Below, in pieces: positions 34,837-44,293 of a DNA stretch of 64,000 nt. Origin of the DNA: JAFMPW01 sp041743085 (GTDB lineage Bacteria; Bacteroidota; Bacteroidia; Flavobacteriales; Flavobacteriaceae). The DNA is taken from contig JBGTNL010000108.1 of the NCBI GenBank assembly GCA_041743085.1, positions 124,001-188,000 of the forward strand, in the 5' to 3' direction. The notes under the pieces were generated by a model. That model saw nothing but the letters and a program-made list of their open reading frames with translations, was not told where the DNA came from and did no database searches. Numbering within the stretch: the first letter of the stretch is position 1; every line of letters begins with the position of its first letter. Position numbers and translations under genes: made by a program.

Positions 34837-36524
34837 TAGTTTGAATTGAAAATTTGTGTTAAAATTTTATCGGTGATAAGATATGTTGGTTTTACTCCTG
34901 TGGTACCCAATCCACCGGATGCCAGGGTGCTTCCCGTTTCCAAAGGATTGTCCGAAGCATAGTAGGCATATCGGACCTTTATATCCTCCCGGATACTTTT
35001 TCTGATCCTGGAAGCCGATTGTATCGCCTTCTGATAATGCACTCCTTCCATCTCCAGCCCGATAACCCCCCAGGTAGATTCATGAAAGAATTTGAGGATA
35101 TCCCTGTTTTGGAGGGAGGTACCCAAAACAGTTACCATGGTCCCTTCCAGTACTTTTAAGCCGTGCCCCTCGAAATCGCGTCCTGTCAGCTCATTTATAA
35201 ATGGATAATTATCCGCCGTGCCTTCGAAAATATGTGCTGACGGGATCATTAAATCCCCTTTTCCGCCTTCCAGTATCCCGGCTTTTCCCATAATGGAAAT
35301 GGAAGCTACATTTAAAAACAACCGCTGCTTCTTTTTAACTTTATAAGGTTTTAAAAGTTCATCAATACTTTCATAGGCCTGCTCCCCGAAGGCGTAGTCC
35401 ATCACAAAGATAACGGGTTTTTTATCATCGGACATCCCCTGTGGGAGATCGTAACAACATGAATCAGCTCCCAATTTTGCCATATCGAATATCTGGACAT
35501 TTATATTGGTCCCAGAAATGTCGTTAATTTCAATCATGCCATTCTTTCTGGCAAGTGTGAGCACTTTGGTCCTTAGATCCAGGTTCCTAATTGAACTTAA
35601 GGCTTCATATATTTCCAAAGAATTGTTATTTGGAAACTCTTTTGTCAGGGCCTTTCTGGCATACAGAGAATTCAATACACTGTGCATGTTGGCACTTATG
35701 ATATGGATGGGTCTCTTTAACAAGCCAGCCTTTTTAAGCCTTTCTTTTATGGTATTGGCCCAGCGTTCCCCATGAATATGATGCCCCAAGCGTTCCCTGA
35801 GCAGGGTGCTGAATGTAATGGTTCTTTTTTCGCCCCCCTTTTCCTCCTCTATAGCCAACTTACCCAGCCAATAAACGATTTTTAGAAACCGCTCCGGGTC
35901 TTTTCTGGTTCCCAATTTCTCATAGACCTCAACAATTTCGGTAAAGGATCTGCCTAAAATAGTAGCGGCATGTATAAGGGCCACTTCTTTTTCCGCCTGC
36001 GATAATTTTGATTTCTGGACGGCGCTTTCCAGCTTAATCCAGTCCCTGATGGTCTTGTCCGAATCTTCTATCAAAACTTTATTGGCGATCTTCTGTGATT
36101 CGATGAAGAGAAAAGTTAAATGGGTAAGGATGTCATAGATATCCGAGCGGCCCCGGGTTATTTCAATATTCATTTGCTCACTGTCTATCCGGTAGCAATT
36201 TCTTCGCCGCTTGGGTGGTATGATCGCCTTAAAGTGCGATTTGGTGTAGCCCTCGTCTGAGGTGAGATTAATAAACCGGCACTGCTCAATGCCCTCAGGC
36301 AAGCGCTCCAAAACATAGATCAGTCCGTTGAGTTCAGCTTTTTCATCCGCCACGGAACCGTATATTTCGGGACGCAACTGCAATAAGGCATTTCTCAGCG
36401 TTTCACCGGAAACTCCCAGTGGCTTATAAAATCCCCTGTTAAACAGATGCCGCATCGTAATATACAGCCGTTCTATGGCGTTGGTAGACTCCTGCGCCCT
36501 GGTGGTATTGTTTAGGCCTTTCAT
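34836..36524 (-). CDS. DUF6909-like protein with nucleoside-phosphorylase-like C-terminal region
   Basis: About 562 residues, predicted cytosolic, first gene of the operon. I recall the family as DUF6909, common in Bacteroidota, with no known function. The N-terminal half is helical; the C-terminal half (from about residue 330) has features reminiscent of purine nucleoside phosphorylase/nucleosidase folds: GKAGILEGGKGDLMIPSAH, GTADNYPF and the EMEG-type GLEMEGVHYQKA. The ATG at 36524 is used: the longer frame starts with TTG at 36569, upstream of the -7 box. It ends by sharing one base with the Wzz-like gene. A role in glycan synthesis is suggested only by position. Confidence 0.7.
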   Translation of the reverse strand: MKGLNNTTRAQESTNAIERLYITMRHLFNRGFYKPLGVSGETLRNALLQLRPEIYGSVADEKAELNGLIYVLERLPEGIEQCRFINLTSDEGYTKSHFKAIIPPKRRRNCYRIDSEQMNIEITRGRSDIYDILTHLTFLFIESQKIANKVLIEDSDKTIRDWIKLESAVQKSKLSQAEKEVALIHAATILGRSFTEIVEVYEKLGTRKDPERFLKIVYWLGKLAIEEEKGGEKRTITFSTLLRERLGHHIHGERWANTIKERLKKAGLLKRPIHIISANMHSVLNSLYARKALTKEFPNNNSLEIYEALSSIRNLDLRTKVLTLARKNGMIEINDISGTNINVQIFDMAKLGADSCCYDLPQGMSDDKKPVIFVMDYAFGEQAYESIDELLKPYKVKKKQRLFLNVASISIMGKAGILEGGKGDLMIPSAHIFEGTADNYPFINELTGRDFEGHGLKVLEGTMVTVLGTSLQNRDILKFFHESTWGVIGLEMEGVHYQKAIQSASRIRKSIREDIKVRYAYYASDNPLETGSTLASGGLGTTGVKPTYLITDKILTQIFNSN

Positions 36525-36533
36525 GATCAGTCG

Positions 36534-36541
36534 CAAAATTA
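36534..36541 (-). promoter_or_regulatory. Candidate -7 box for the O-antigen operon
   Basis: The minus strand reads TAATTTTG, a perfect TAnnTTTG, ending 9 bases upstream of the ATG at 36524, which would give a leaderless or very short 5' leader. It lies in the divergent region with the GDPD gene and supports the shorter start for the DUF6909-like gene. Confidence 0.4.
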
Positions 36542-36721
36542 CAATAAAAAACTTCTTGAGAGGGACCAATTGCTATCTGGAATAATACTCCTGATTATAC
36601 TAAGATGCCGGTAATTGCGTTGATATTCAGGTAGGTCGGACTGTGCGAATGATGGAGCGGCTTTGTTTCCTTGTCCTTCTGTAAACTACGGACCCGATCG
36701 CCTAAAAGAAAAACCGATGAA

Positions 36722-38083
36722 ATGAGAAACCTGAGATTGAGTATTCCGAAGATCTTGATGGTAGTGGTTTTGCTGTTTTTCTGCAAGATCGATAGCGGCT
36801 ATTCCAATACTAAATTTTCCCTAAAGAACATGAGTGACATTTCCCATGTAGAAGCATCTCCCATGTTGGCCCCCATAATGTTACGCCCCAATGTGGGAAC
36901 GGAAAAAGGACTTATCAGCATCCAGAGCAATAGTTTTAATGCCAAAAAGCGCAGCAGTTTTACTATTGACGGAATCACCCAACAATTAGATAGGGGCCTC
37001 ACTATAATCCATTTTATAACTTCAGGAAAATACGAGTATAAATCCTTCGACACCCATGGAAGCGGGGAGGAGGCCGCTAAGTTCATCAACTGCCTGAAAG
37101 TGTTGGAAAAGAACAATGCCACCTATGTAATTTTGGCCCATGATTCCGCCTCCAAGAGTTTGGCCGGTTTCTCTGACCAACTCACCGAATTGGGCTTTAT
37201 GGTTTTAGGCAAGCTTAAAAGCAGGCAAGCCTATATGATGCATAATTTTAGGGGTTTTATTGATGAGCGCTTTAACGACCTTTCTGTAAAGGCGGAATTA
37301 CACTTACCTCTTAAAATTGCTAAGACAGACATCCTGTTCCCCAAACAAAAATATGAATTCACGCCAAGTGCGGACCGTTATATCGCCCACGCCGGCGGAG
37401 AAGTTAATGGTGTGAAATCCACAAATACCAAAGAGGCTTTGGACCAGAATTATGAGAAGGGATTCCGGCTGTTTGAATTGGATATAATAGAGACAAGCGA
37501 CGGAAAATTTGTAGCGGCTCATGACTGGAATATGTGGTCCAGGTTTACGGATTATGAGGGCGACCTACCGGTAAGCCGCTCAGAATTTATGAAACATAAG
37601 ATCTATGGAAAGTACACTACCCTGGATATGCAGGGTATCAATAAATGGTTCGCTGCACATCCCGAAGCAATCCTGATCACTGATAAAGTAAATGATCCGG
37701 TTAAATTCGCCAATATGTTCATCGATAGGAAAAGGCTGATCATGGAACTCTTCAGCCCAATGGCGATCGAAGAAGCAGTGACAAATAATATTACCGCAAT
37801 GATCTCCCAGAAACCCTTTAACCAAATACCGGGAGATAAGCTGGCCTATTTAAAGGCAAATAACATTCGGTATGTTGCCGTATCCCGTAGAATTATTACC
37901 AAAAGTGGCAGCCTTCTTAAACAACTACAAACTGAGGGGATTAAAGTCTATGTCTATCATGTAAATTTCGATCCGGGGAAAGATGAAAGATATGTGCAGG
38001 AGAATGAGATTGGCCTGGTTTATGGCATGTACGCCGATAAATGGGTTTTTGATCAGGAGGACATGGAGCAGAATTCGCGTTAA
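36722..38083 (+). CDS. Exported ILEI/FAM3-like domain fused to glycerophosphodiester phosphodiesterase-like domain
   Basis: A 453-residue protein with a signal peptide (LSIPKILMVVVLLFFCKI, residues 7-24), then a domain at about 70-190 resembling the interleukin-like EMT inducer/FAM3 fold (RGLTIIHFITSGKYEYKSF, GSGEEAAKFINCL), and a C-terminal GDPD-type barrel at about 210-450: YIAHAGGEVNG, FRLFELDIIETSDGKF, AAHDWNMW. The GDPD motif PENT appears as STNT, so one metal-ligand Glu may be lost, while the two His and the ELD acidic residues remain. The ATG at 36722 gives the signal peptide; a TTG at 36671 would not. It runs divergently from the DUF6909-like gene. Substrate unknown. Confidence 0.8.
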   Translation: MRNLRLSIPKILMVVVLLFFCKIDSGYSNTKFSLKNMSDISHVEASPMLAPIMLRPNVGTEKGLISIQSNSFNAKKRSSFTIDGITQQLDRGLTIIHFITSGKYEYKSFDTHGSGEEAAKFINCLKVLEKNNATYVILAHDSASKSLAGFSDQLTELGFMVLGKLKSRQAYMMHNFRGFIDERFNDLSVKAELHLPLKIAKTDILFPKQKYEFTPSADRYIAHAGGEVNGVKSTNTKEALDQNYEKGFRLFELDIIETSDGKFVAAHDWNMWSRFTDYEGDLPVSRSEFMKHKIYGKYTTLDMQGINKWFAAHPEAILITDKVNDPVKFANMFIDRKRLIMELFSPMAIEEAVTNNITAMISQKPFNQIPGDKLAYLKANNIRYVAVSRRIITKSGSLLKQLQTEGIKVYVYHVNFDPGKDERYVQENEIGLVYGMYADKWVFDQEDMEQNSR

Positions 38084-38104
38084 ATTATACCTAGCACATT
38101 GCGA

Positions 38105-39601
38105 TCATACCTTTTGTGCTGCCAGCACATCTGCTACGGATCTGTCGTTGGCCAGCCGTTGTACCTTGTTCTGGCCGCCCAATTTTCCTATCGATTTCAT
38201 GTAGGCGGTAAAGCCCCCCTTCCGAATACAGCTGACTTTTAATGGCTGCAGCACTTTGCCTCCAATTAAGTCGAAATAATAGGTGTTCTGTCGTTGGAGC
38301 GAAGCGTCCAGAACGGCTTTAAAAGTTTCCATATCTGCCGGTAATTTTTCAAATTCTATAAACCACTCGTGATAAGGCAGTTCCTTTGTCGCGGGCGTAA
38401 TTTGCGGTGCTACGGTAAATTCGTTGACCCTGGCATCTGTCAACGCTATGGCCTCTTGTATGGCAATTTCCACTTCCTTCGCGATGACATGTTCCCCAAA
38501 GGCGGATATAAAGTGTTTTATCCTTCCTGAAACGATTATCCGATGTGGGCTTAAGGAAATGAACTGAATGGTATCTCCCAGATTATATGCCCACAATCCG
38601 GCGTTGGTAGAGATGATCATCACATAGTTTACCCCTACGGCTACATCTTTCAGGACGATGCGGGTCGGTGGTTCCTCAAAAAACTTGTCAGCTTCTACAA
38701 ATTCATAGAAAATTCCGGAATTTAGCAAAAGCAGCATTCCTTTTTCCTCTTGGGAATCCTGGTAGGCAAAGAATCCTTCGCTGGCCGGAAACAGTTCAAT
38801 ACTATCCACTTTTCGGCCAATCATATTTTCAAATTTTGCGCGATAGGGTTCGTAATTCACTCCGCCATAAATAAAGAGTTGAAAGTTCCGGAAAAGCCCA
38901 CCTACCTTTTTGCCTGTCTGCTGCGTAAGTTTTTCAAAATACATTTGTACCCATGAAGGGATACCGGCGATCACAGTCATATTTTCATTTACAGTTTCCT
39001 GCACAATCCTATTTACCTTTGTTTCCCAATCATCAATGCAGTTCGTTTCCCAGCTTGGCAGTCTGTTCTTTTGGAGATAACCAGGAACGTAGTGCGCCGA
39101 TATGCCCGAAAGTCGGCCCAGTTTTATGCCGTTCTTTTCCTCTAAAACGGGGCTTCCCTGCAGGAATATCCATCGGCCGTCGACAAAATCTGAGTTGCCG
39201 GTCTCATGAATATAGCTGAGAATGGCATTTCTTGATGCCGCTACCTGACATTTGATCGCTTCCGGGGTAATCGGAATATACTTGGCCCCCGAAGTGGTTC
39301 CGGAGGTTTTCGCAAAATAAGCGGGCTTTCCCGGCCATAAAATATTTTCTTTGCCGTCCACTACTTCGACAATATACTTTTTCAGCTCCTCATAATCCCT
39401 TATCGGCACGTTTTTTACAAAATCCGAATGATCCGATATCCCATGAAAACCATGATCTTTGCCAAAAACCGTGTTTTCCGCAGTGGAGAGCAATTCTTTA
39501 AAAACCTTATCCTGGGTTCCCAGGGGGTTTCTAACCCATTTTGAAGTTTTTCTGGCGGTAATTTCCGCAAATAGTTTAGCAGCGAGCGACTTTAGGGACA
39601 T
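38105..39601 (-). CDS. GH3 auxin-responsive promoter family protein
   Basis: A 498-residue member of the bacterial GH3 family, ANL-type adenylating enzymes that join carboxylic acids to amino acids or similar acceptors. It has the ATP-loop AKTSGTTSGAKYIPITPE near residue 105, IYGGVNYEPYR in the middle and YNLGDTIQFISLSPHRI near residue 340. No signal or membrane helix. It is upstream of nothing in its own direction and convergent with the GDPD gene; an M23 peptidase gene is immediately upstream in the same direction. The natural substrate in Bacteroidota is not known. Confidence 0.9.
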   Translation of the reverse strand: MSLKSLAAKLFAEITARKTSKWVRNPLGTQDKVFKELLSTAENTVFGKDHGFHGISDHSDFVKNVPIRDYEELKKYIVEVVDGKENILWPGKPAYFAKTSGTTSGAKYIPITPEAIKCQVAASRNAILSYIHETGNSDFVDGRWIFLQGSPVLEEKNGIKLGRLSGISAHYVPGYLQKNRLPSWETNCIDDWETKVNRIVQETVNENMTVIAGIPSWVQMYFEKLTQQTGKKVGGLFRNFQLFIYGGVNYEPYRAKFENMIGRKVDSIELFPASEGFFAYQDSQEEKGMLLLLNSGIFYEFVEADKFFEEPPTRIVLKDVAVGVNYVMIISTNAGLWAYNLGDTIQFISLSPHRIIVSGRIKHFISAFGEHVIAKEVEIAIQEAIALTDARVNEFTVAPQITPATKELPYHEWFIEFEKLPADMETFKAVLDASLQRQNTYYFDLIGGKVLQPLKVSCIRKGGFTAYMKSIGKLGGQNKVQRLANDRSVADVLAAQKV

Positions 39602-39606
39602 AGCGC

Positions 39607-40476
39607 TTATTTAAAATCGATATAATCCAAAGGATTTACGGGGATGCCGTCTGTCCATAATTCAAAATGCAAATGAGGTCCTGTGGTAAGCTCTCCGGTA
39701 TTCCCCACGGAGGCAATTACTTCACCGGCCCTTACGATATCGCCCTGGCTTTTGTTTAGCGACCCGTTATGTTTATATGCCGAAAGAAGGCCGTCCTTAT
39801 GTTCAAGGATGATTACATACCCGGTATCCGCGGTCCATTCCGAAAAAATAACGGTACCATTAGCCACAGCTTTAATAGGGGTGTCTAGCGGAGCAACTAC
39901 ATCAACGGCATAATGCTTTTTCTCCGGGTTGTATTCCTGGGATAATGTGCCGCTTACTGGTGAAAACAATACCAGGCTGCTGCTCCCCCTATCGCCCTCA
40001 AAAAGATTGTATTTATCCTCCAGGGCAACAGAGGCCCTGAGCAGTGAATCTTCCCTTATCGGCGTGAGATCTACCGTTGACGGATCTATCTTAAATTGTT
40101 CAAAAAGAGAATCCCTATTGATCTCACTGTTTTCAATATCACCTCTCAAAACCTTACGGATATTATCCAAATACCTATTGGTATAGTTAAGGGTGGTCAC
40201 CAGGGAATCCGTTTTGTAAGTCAATTCCGTTGCTTGTCGTTTTAATCTTGTTGAGGAGTAGCCCGGAATATATTCCCGGAGCGGGGTAAATGCTATCAAA
40301 AGGGTCGTTAAGCCGATTAATCCTATAATAAAAAGGGTGCCGGTAACGAAAACGTTGAGCCTGCTCAACTTAAAGGATATTTTTTCTTCAAAAGTGCTCT
40401 CATTAAGTATTACAAGTCGATACTTATGCAGAAGTTTTCTTCTGATTTCCTTCCCTTTTTTCACTTTCCTGCCCAT
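39607..40476 (-). CDS. M23 (LytM) family peptidase
   Basis: Membrane-anchored murein hydrolase or LytM regulator of about 289 residues. It has an N-terminal basic cytosolic stretch, one membrane helix (about residues 42-64), a coiled-coil region, and a C-terminal LytM domain with HYAVDVVAPLDTPIKAV, AYKHNGSL and GPHLHFELW. Both the HxxxD and HxH metal motifs are present, so catalysis is possible. The ATG at 40476 is preferred over a TTG at 40485. It lies 5 bases before the GH3 gene and is divergent from tatA. Confidence 0.93.
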   Translation of the reverse strand: MGRKVKKGKEIRRKLLHKYRLVILNESTFEEKISFKLSRLNVFVTGTLFIIGLIGLTTLLIAFTPLREYIPGYSSTRLKRQATELTYKTDSLVTTLNYTNRYLDNIRKVLRGDIENSEINRDSLFEQFKIDPSTVDLTPIREDSLLRASVALEDKYNLFEGDRGSSSLVLFSPVSGTLSQEYNPEKKHYAVDVVAPLDTPIKAVANGTVIFSEWTADTGYVIILEHKDGLLSAYKHNGSLNKSQGDIVRAGEVIASVGNTGELTTGPHLHFELWTDGIPVNPLDYIDFK

Positions 40477-40482
40477 ACCAAA

Positions 40483-40490
40483 CAAAGATA
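40483..40490 (-). promoter_or_regulatory. Candidate -7 box for the M23 peptidase gene
   Basis: The minus strand reads TATCTTTG, a perfect TAnnTTTG, ending 6 bases before the ATG at 40476. It overlaps the TTG at 40485 and so argues against that start; the transcript would be leaderless. Confidence 0.35.
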
Positions 40491-40646
40491 AGGTTCGTAT
40501 TTAAAAATGCCTGAAATCCCAAATAAATTTGCCGCCAGCCGAAAGCATAAGCGGATCTCACTTACTTCTAAAATACAAATTACGTGCTTTACAATTAAAA
40601 ATATATCTTACCGTTACTATTAACAGTATTCTAATTACTTTTTTAG

Positions 40647-40654
40647 TACATTTG
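40647..40654 (+). promoter_or_regulatory. Candidate -7 box for tatA
   Basis: TACATTTG is a perfect TAnnTTTG, 22 bases before the tatA ATG. A matching -33 is not clear in this AT-rich stretch. Confidence 0.4.
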
Positions 40655-40676
40655 TTATCCATTAAAATTTATTGTT

Positions 40677-40862
40677 ATGGTATCATTAGTAACCTTTTTA
40701 GTCATCGGACCGTGGCAAATTGCGATAATTGTCATGGTTGTTCTTCTGTTATTCGGAGGAAAAAAAATTCCGGAATTAATGAGAGGTCTTGGCAGCGGTA
40801 TTAAAGAATTCAAAGATGCCTCCAAGGAAGATGAGAAACTGGAAGAGAAAAAAGAACAGTAA
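40677..40862 (+). CDS. tatA: Twin-arginine translocase subunit TatA/TatE
   Basis: A 61-residue Tat translocase pore subunit: one N-terminal membrane helix (residues 11-26), the hinge FGGKKIPELMRGLG with the conserved Phe-Gly, an amphipathic helix (GSGIKEFKDA) and a short acidic/basic tail. It has the family's normal small size. It stands alone, with tatB and tatC not in the window. It is followed by a strong terminator at 40884-40909. Confidence 0.95.
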   Translation: MVSLVTFLVIGPWQIAIIVMVVLLLFGGKKIPELMRGLGSGIKEFKDASKEDEKLEEKKEQ

Positions 40863-40883
40863 CAACCACCTATTGCATTATAT

Positions 40884-40909
40884 AAAGCACCTTTTCAGGT
40901 GCTTTTTTT
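40884..40909 (+). terminator. Rho-independent terminator after tatA
   Basis: Nine-base inverted repeat AAAGCACCT / AGGTGCTTT with a TTTC loop followed by a T run, 22 bases after the tatA stop. Confidence 0.85.
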
Positions 40910-40996
40910 GTCCTTAATTTTCAGATTGACCATCCCTCTCCATATATATTGCGATTGGTGTTATTATAATTCCTGTTAAAAGATGTTTTGACTCAA

Positions 40997-41049
40997 GGGC
41001 AACTCTAAAAACCCGCCTTTGGTTGCTAACAGAGTTGTTAGAGATGCCC
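40997..41049. repeat. Miniature inverted-repeat element, short copy
   Basis: Starts GGGCAACTCTAAAAACCCG and ends with GTTGTTAGAGATGCCC; the two ends are imperfect inverted repeats with the core GGGCAnCTCTAAnAAC. It is related to the 167-base element at 44294-44460, but in reverse orientation and internally deleted. Flanks are TCAA and TAAA, a doubtful target duplication. Confidence 0.65.
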
Positions 41050-41572
41050 TAAACTCAAAATAAATCCCGACAAGCTTTCTTTTCAAAGATATGGGTCGCA
41101 GTTGATGGTAAGATTAGCAGGGGTTTACTACATATTTTATGACTTTCACAACAAAAGTTAAGGATTGCTCCCCTCAAACACTACATTTAGGACTGATTCC
41201 AGCAGTACGCTGAGGGAATGTAAGCCAAGATAGCGGTACTCAACAAATGTTCCAAGGGAATGGGAGCTCTCCTAAAAATGCCAGAACTGTATTTTTCAGT
41301 GCACGCTCCCTGATCTAAATGCCGATTAAATTGTCGAATTTTTTATTATACGAAACTGTGATTCCATGCGTTAACAATAAATGGGACAACTCTTTAAGGG
41401 TCTTAAGAGGCTCTCAAAAATCACGCAGAAACACTATCGCCTTCGCCTGTAATGGCTATGCCAATGAACTAAACAATTACAACCCGGAAACCCGCTAAAT
41501 TTTTATAAGATTTCAATGGATAATACAAGATGCCAACCTCAAACCCCCAAGATTTTTCTAATGAAGCCTGCC

Positions 41573-44083
41573 ATGAAAAAAATTACCGCCACCTGCATTT
41601 TCCTAGTAACCGTTGGGGTCTTCTCCCAAGGTATTCAGGATAATCCGAATACCTTGGTCACCAATCAATATGCTTCAGCATTTGAGACCCCCAGCCAAAG
41701 AACTGAAAGCACGGGCCGTGATGAGATAATGGCCCATGAGGAGTTCCTAAAAGCCGCAAAATACAATGGGATCGCAACCAGGAAAATCAGTGGTCTGAGA
41801 GGTGTAAATAATGACTTTTATCTGGTTACAGGAGTTTACGGCAAAGAAAAAAATGCCAGGAAACATATCAAAAAATTAAGACGTAATGATCTGGATGCGG
41901 CCTACATTACCCATCACGATACCGATCTGAGATATGTTTATCTGGAGCATCATACCAACGGGATGGAGGCGATAGACGCAACAAGTATCCTGAAAAGCAC
42001 CAACTTTGACGGCGATATCTGGATCATGGAAGTATCTGGCAGCACCCCTTCACTTCAGCCTGAGAAGGGGAGTACGGCTTTTGTTGGTCCCCCAAAGAAA
42101 GCTTCAGGATCCGTTGAGAATGAACGGGGCTCTGACAATAGTAATGAGGGTTCAAAAACAGCCGTTTTTAAGGAAACCCCTGATATGGGCAAATTGGTGC
42201 AAAAAGCGGATCTCTACTTTGATAAAATGTGGTATGCGGAGGCAGCAGAACTATATGAGTTAGCCCTGGAAAAGGGAGAAACAAACTATTCCTATGAGAT
42301 CATCCAGAAAGCGGGCGATGCGCATTATTTTAACACAAACATGGGAAAAGCCTACCAGTGGTACGATCTTTTGTATTCGCGGTACGCAGAAGAAATGTCT
42401 GCTGACAATCTTTTTAAATATGCACATAGTTTAAAAGGAACCGGTAAATCCGGACGAGCAAAACGATTGATGCGTCTGTACAATAAGAAATTAGGAAGCG
42501 AAGAGCTGGCCGGGATTGACGACAACGAATCCACTCCTAATGAGATTGTTTTGGATAATATCATGGACCTGGAGCAAAACGTCGAAATTAAGAATTTAGC
42601 CATCAACACCGTGTACTCGGATTTTTCCCCAATGTTCCATGACGGGGACAAAGTAGTTTTTGCTTCGGCAATGGATTCTTCCTTTTTTAATACCAGAAGG
42701 TATAAATGGAACAACCAGCCTTATCTCGATCTGTACGTGGCGAAGATCAACGAAGAATCCGATGAGGTTAGAAATGCCCTAAAATTTTCGAAAGAGATCA
42801 ATTCAAAATATCACGAGGCCTCAGTTACTTTTTCACCGGACAATACCACCATGTATTTCACTAGAAATAACTATGGAAAGAAATTAAGGCGTGATAAAAA
42901 TGGAATTAATCACCTGAAGATATACACGTCCAAAAAGATAGACAGGGAGTGGACCGAAGCTAGTGAAGTATCCTTTAACAGCGACAGTTACTCCACCGGG
43001 CACCCTGCACTGAGCCCGGACGGAAAACAGCTCTATTTTGTTTCCGACATGCCAGGCAGCCTGGGACAAACTGATATTTTCGTCGCGGATGTCCTGGAGA
43101 AAGGACAATTTTCCGAACCCAGAAATCTCGGGCCGGAAATAAACACGAAACAACGCGAAATGTTTCCCTATATAAATAAAAAGAAATTATATTTTTCCTC
43201 CGATGGGCATATAGGCCTGGGTGGATTAGATATATATGAAGTGGCATTTGATGACGATGAAAGCTTCCTGGAAGTCAGAAACCTGGGGAAACCGGTTAAC
43301 AGCAATGTGGATGACTTCTCTTACATAGTGAATGAAGAAACCCAAAAAGGTTTCTTTGCTTCCAACAGAAAAGGAGGGAAAGGCGATGATGATATTTATT
43401 CCTTCAAGCGCCTCATCCCGGAGGAAGTGGTCGAAAATGCCATTGCGGGGGTAGTCACCGAACTAGTGACCGGTGACACCATGCCGGAGGCGCTTGTGGT
43501 ACTGCTTGATGAAAATAACCGAAAACTCAAGGAAGCGGTTACCGGAGCTGACGGAAGTTTTGTTTTCAAAGACCTGGACAGCACCACAAAATATACCATA
43601 AAAACGGTTAAAGGCGAATATTTTGCAGACGAGAAGATCGTGGAAACGAAGAAGAACGAGGTGGTAACAGCGGACGTCTCTATGAAGAAACTTAAGGAGT
43701 TGATTGCCGTGGAAGACGGTATTAAAAAACTTAAAACCGACATGATCTATTTCGATTTCGATAGGTCTTATATAAGAAACGACGCTTCCCGGGAACTCAA
43801 CAAGTTGGTAGAAGTGATGACTAAATACCAGGATATGGTCATCAAGATTGAATCCCATACAGACTCCAGGGGAAATAATGTATACAATAAATATCTTTCC
43901 GATAAAAGAGCAAAATCAACACGGGACTACCTGATCTCACAGGGTATTTCCCCGGACCGGATAGAAAGCGCCATTGGTTACGGAGAAGAGCGATTGTTGA
44001 ATGAGTGTAGTGGCAGTGTCCGATGCAATAGTGAAAAACATCAGCTTAACAGACGTTCAGAATTCATCATTGTAAAGATGTAG
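41573..44083 (+). CDS. OmpA-family protein with SPOR-like, TPR, PD40 and carboxypeptidase-regulatory-like domains (PorE-like)
   Basis: About 836 residues with a signal peptide (KKITATCIFLVTVGVFSQ). Order of domains: a SPOR-like segment (DFYLVTGVYGKEKNARKHI), a TPR-like region, PD40/beta-propeller blades with PALSPDGKQLYFVSDMPG, a carboxypeptidase-regulatory-like domain (AIAGVVTELVTGDTMPEAL), and a C-terminal OmpA domain (IYFDFDRSYIRNDA; SHTDSRGNNVYN; NRRSEFIIV) that binds peptidoglycan. This layout matches PorE-type proteins tied to type IX secretion or gliding adhesins. ATG 41573 gives the signal; 41561 is a close alternative. Two related miniature elements lie either side of the gene. Confidence 0.9.
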   Translation: MKKITATCIFLVTVGVFSQGIQDNPNTLVTNQYASAFETPSQRTESTGRDEIMAHEEFLKAAKYNGIATRKISGLRGVNNDFYLVTGVYGKEKNARKHIKKLRRNDLDAAYITHHDTDLRYVYLEHHTNGMEAIDATSILKSTNFDGDIWIMEVSGSTPSLQPEKGSTAFVGPPKKASGSVENERGSDNSNEGSKTAVFKETPDMGKLVQKADLYFDKMWYAEAAELYELALEKGETNYSYEIIQKAGDAHYFNTNMGKAYQWYDLLYSRYAEEMSADNLFKYAHSLKGTGKSGRAKRLMRLYNKKLGSEELAGIDDNESTPNEIVLDNIMDLEQNVEIKNLAINTVYSDFSPMFHDGDKVVFASAMDSSFFNTRRYKWNNQPYLDLYVAKINEESDEVRNALKFSKEINSKYHEASVTFSPDNTTMYFTRNNYGKKLRRDKNGINHLKIYTSKKIDREWTEASEVSFNSDSYSTGHPALSPDGKQLYFVSDMPGSLGQTDIFVADVLEKGQFSEPRNLGPEINTKQREMFPYINKKKLYFSSDGHIGLGGLDIYEVAFDDDESFLEVRNLGKPVNSNVDDFSYIVNEETQKGFFASNRKGGKGDDDIYSFKRLIPEEVVENAIAGVVTELVTGDTMPEALVVLLDENNRKLKEAVTGADGSFVFKDLDSTTKYTIKTVKGEYFADEKIVETKKNEVVTADVSMKKLKELIAVEDGIKKLKTDMIYFDFDRSYIRNDASRELNKLVEVMTKYQDMVIKIESHTDSRGNNVYNKYLSDKRAKSTRDYLISQGISPDRIESAIGYGEERLLNECSGSVRCNSEKHQLNRRSEFIIVKM

Positions 44084-44116
44084 GTATCCCGTTACTTAAA
44101 AATCATATCTCAGGTT

Positions 44117-44149
44117 AAAACCGCTCCCTCTGTGGGTAGCGGTTTTTTT
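44117..44149 (+). terminator. Rho-independent terminator after the OmpA gene
   Basis: Stem AAAACCGCT / AGCGGTTTT with an inner CCC/GGG pairing, followed by T residues, about 35 bases after the stop codon. Confidence 0.85.
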
Positions 44150-44151
44150 AT

Positions 44152-44286
44152 GAGGCTTTTAGAAATCTTGGCCATGCGATTGTAAGAAACTATTTTAAGA
44201 TCTTTTCCTGGTTTTGCTTTGTAAGTTTCATCATTGTGCTTTATGCATTTTTATTCAGGATAGCCACTGGTTTTTCTTTTGATTAA
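44152..44286 (+). pseudogene. Remnant of small one-helix membrane protein gene (copy 1, 5'-truncated)
   Basis: The frame reads EAFRNLGHAIVRNYFKIF and then SWFCFVSFIIVLYAFLFRIA, ending TGFSFD-stop. It is clearly related to 45057-45223, but the first dozen residues of the gene are missing, because the sequence just before is the OmpA terminator. From memory the sequence pattern resembles the small flavobacterial DUF6747 family; this name is unverified. One membrane helix spans about SFIIVLYAFLF. Confidence 0.55.
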
Positions 44287-44293
44287 GCCTTTA

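Larger units (their letters stand above)
40863..41572. other. Long intergenic region between tatA and the OmpA gene
   Basis: About 710 bases without a supported gene. It holds the tatA terminator and a 53-base miniature element (40997-41049). The rest, 41050-41572, has no ORF or RNA I recognise, and I found no clean promoter for the OmpA gene. In other flavobacteria a PorP/SprF-type gene often precedes this type of OmpA protein; nothing like that is left here. Confidence 0.6.
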
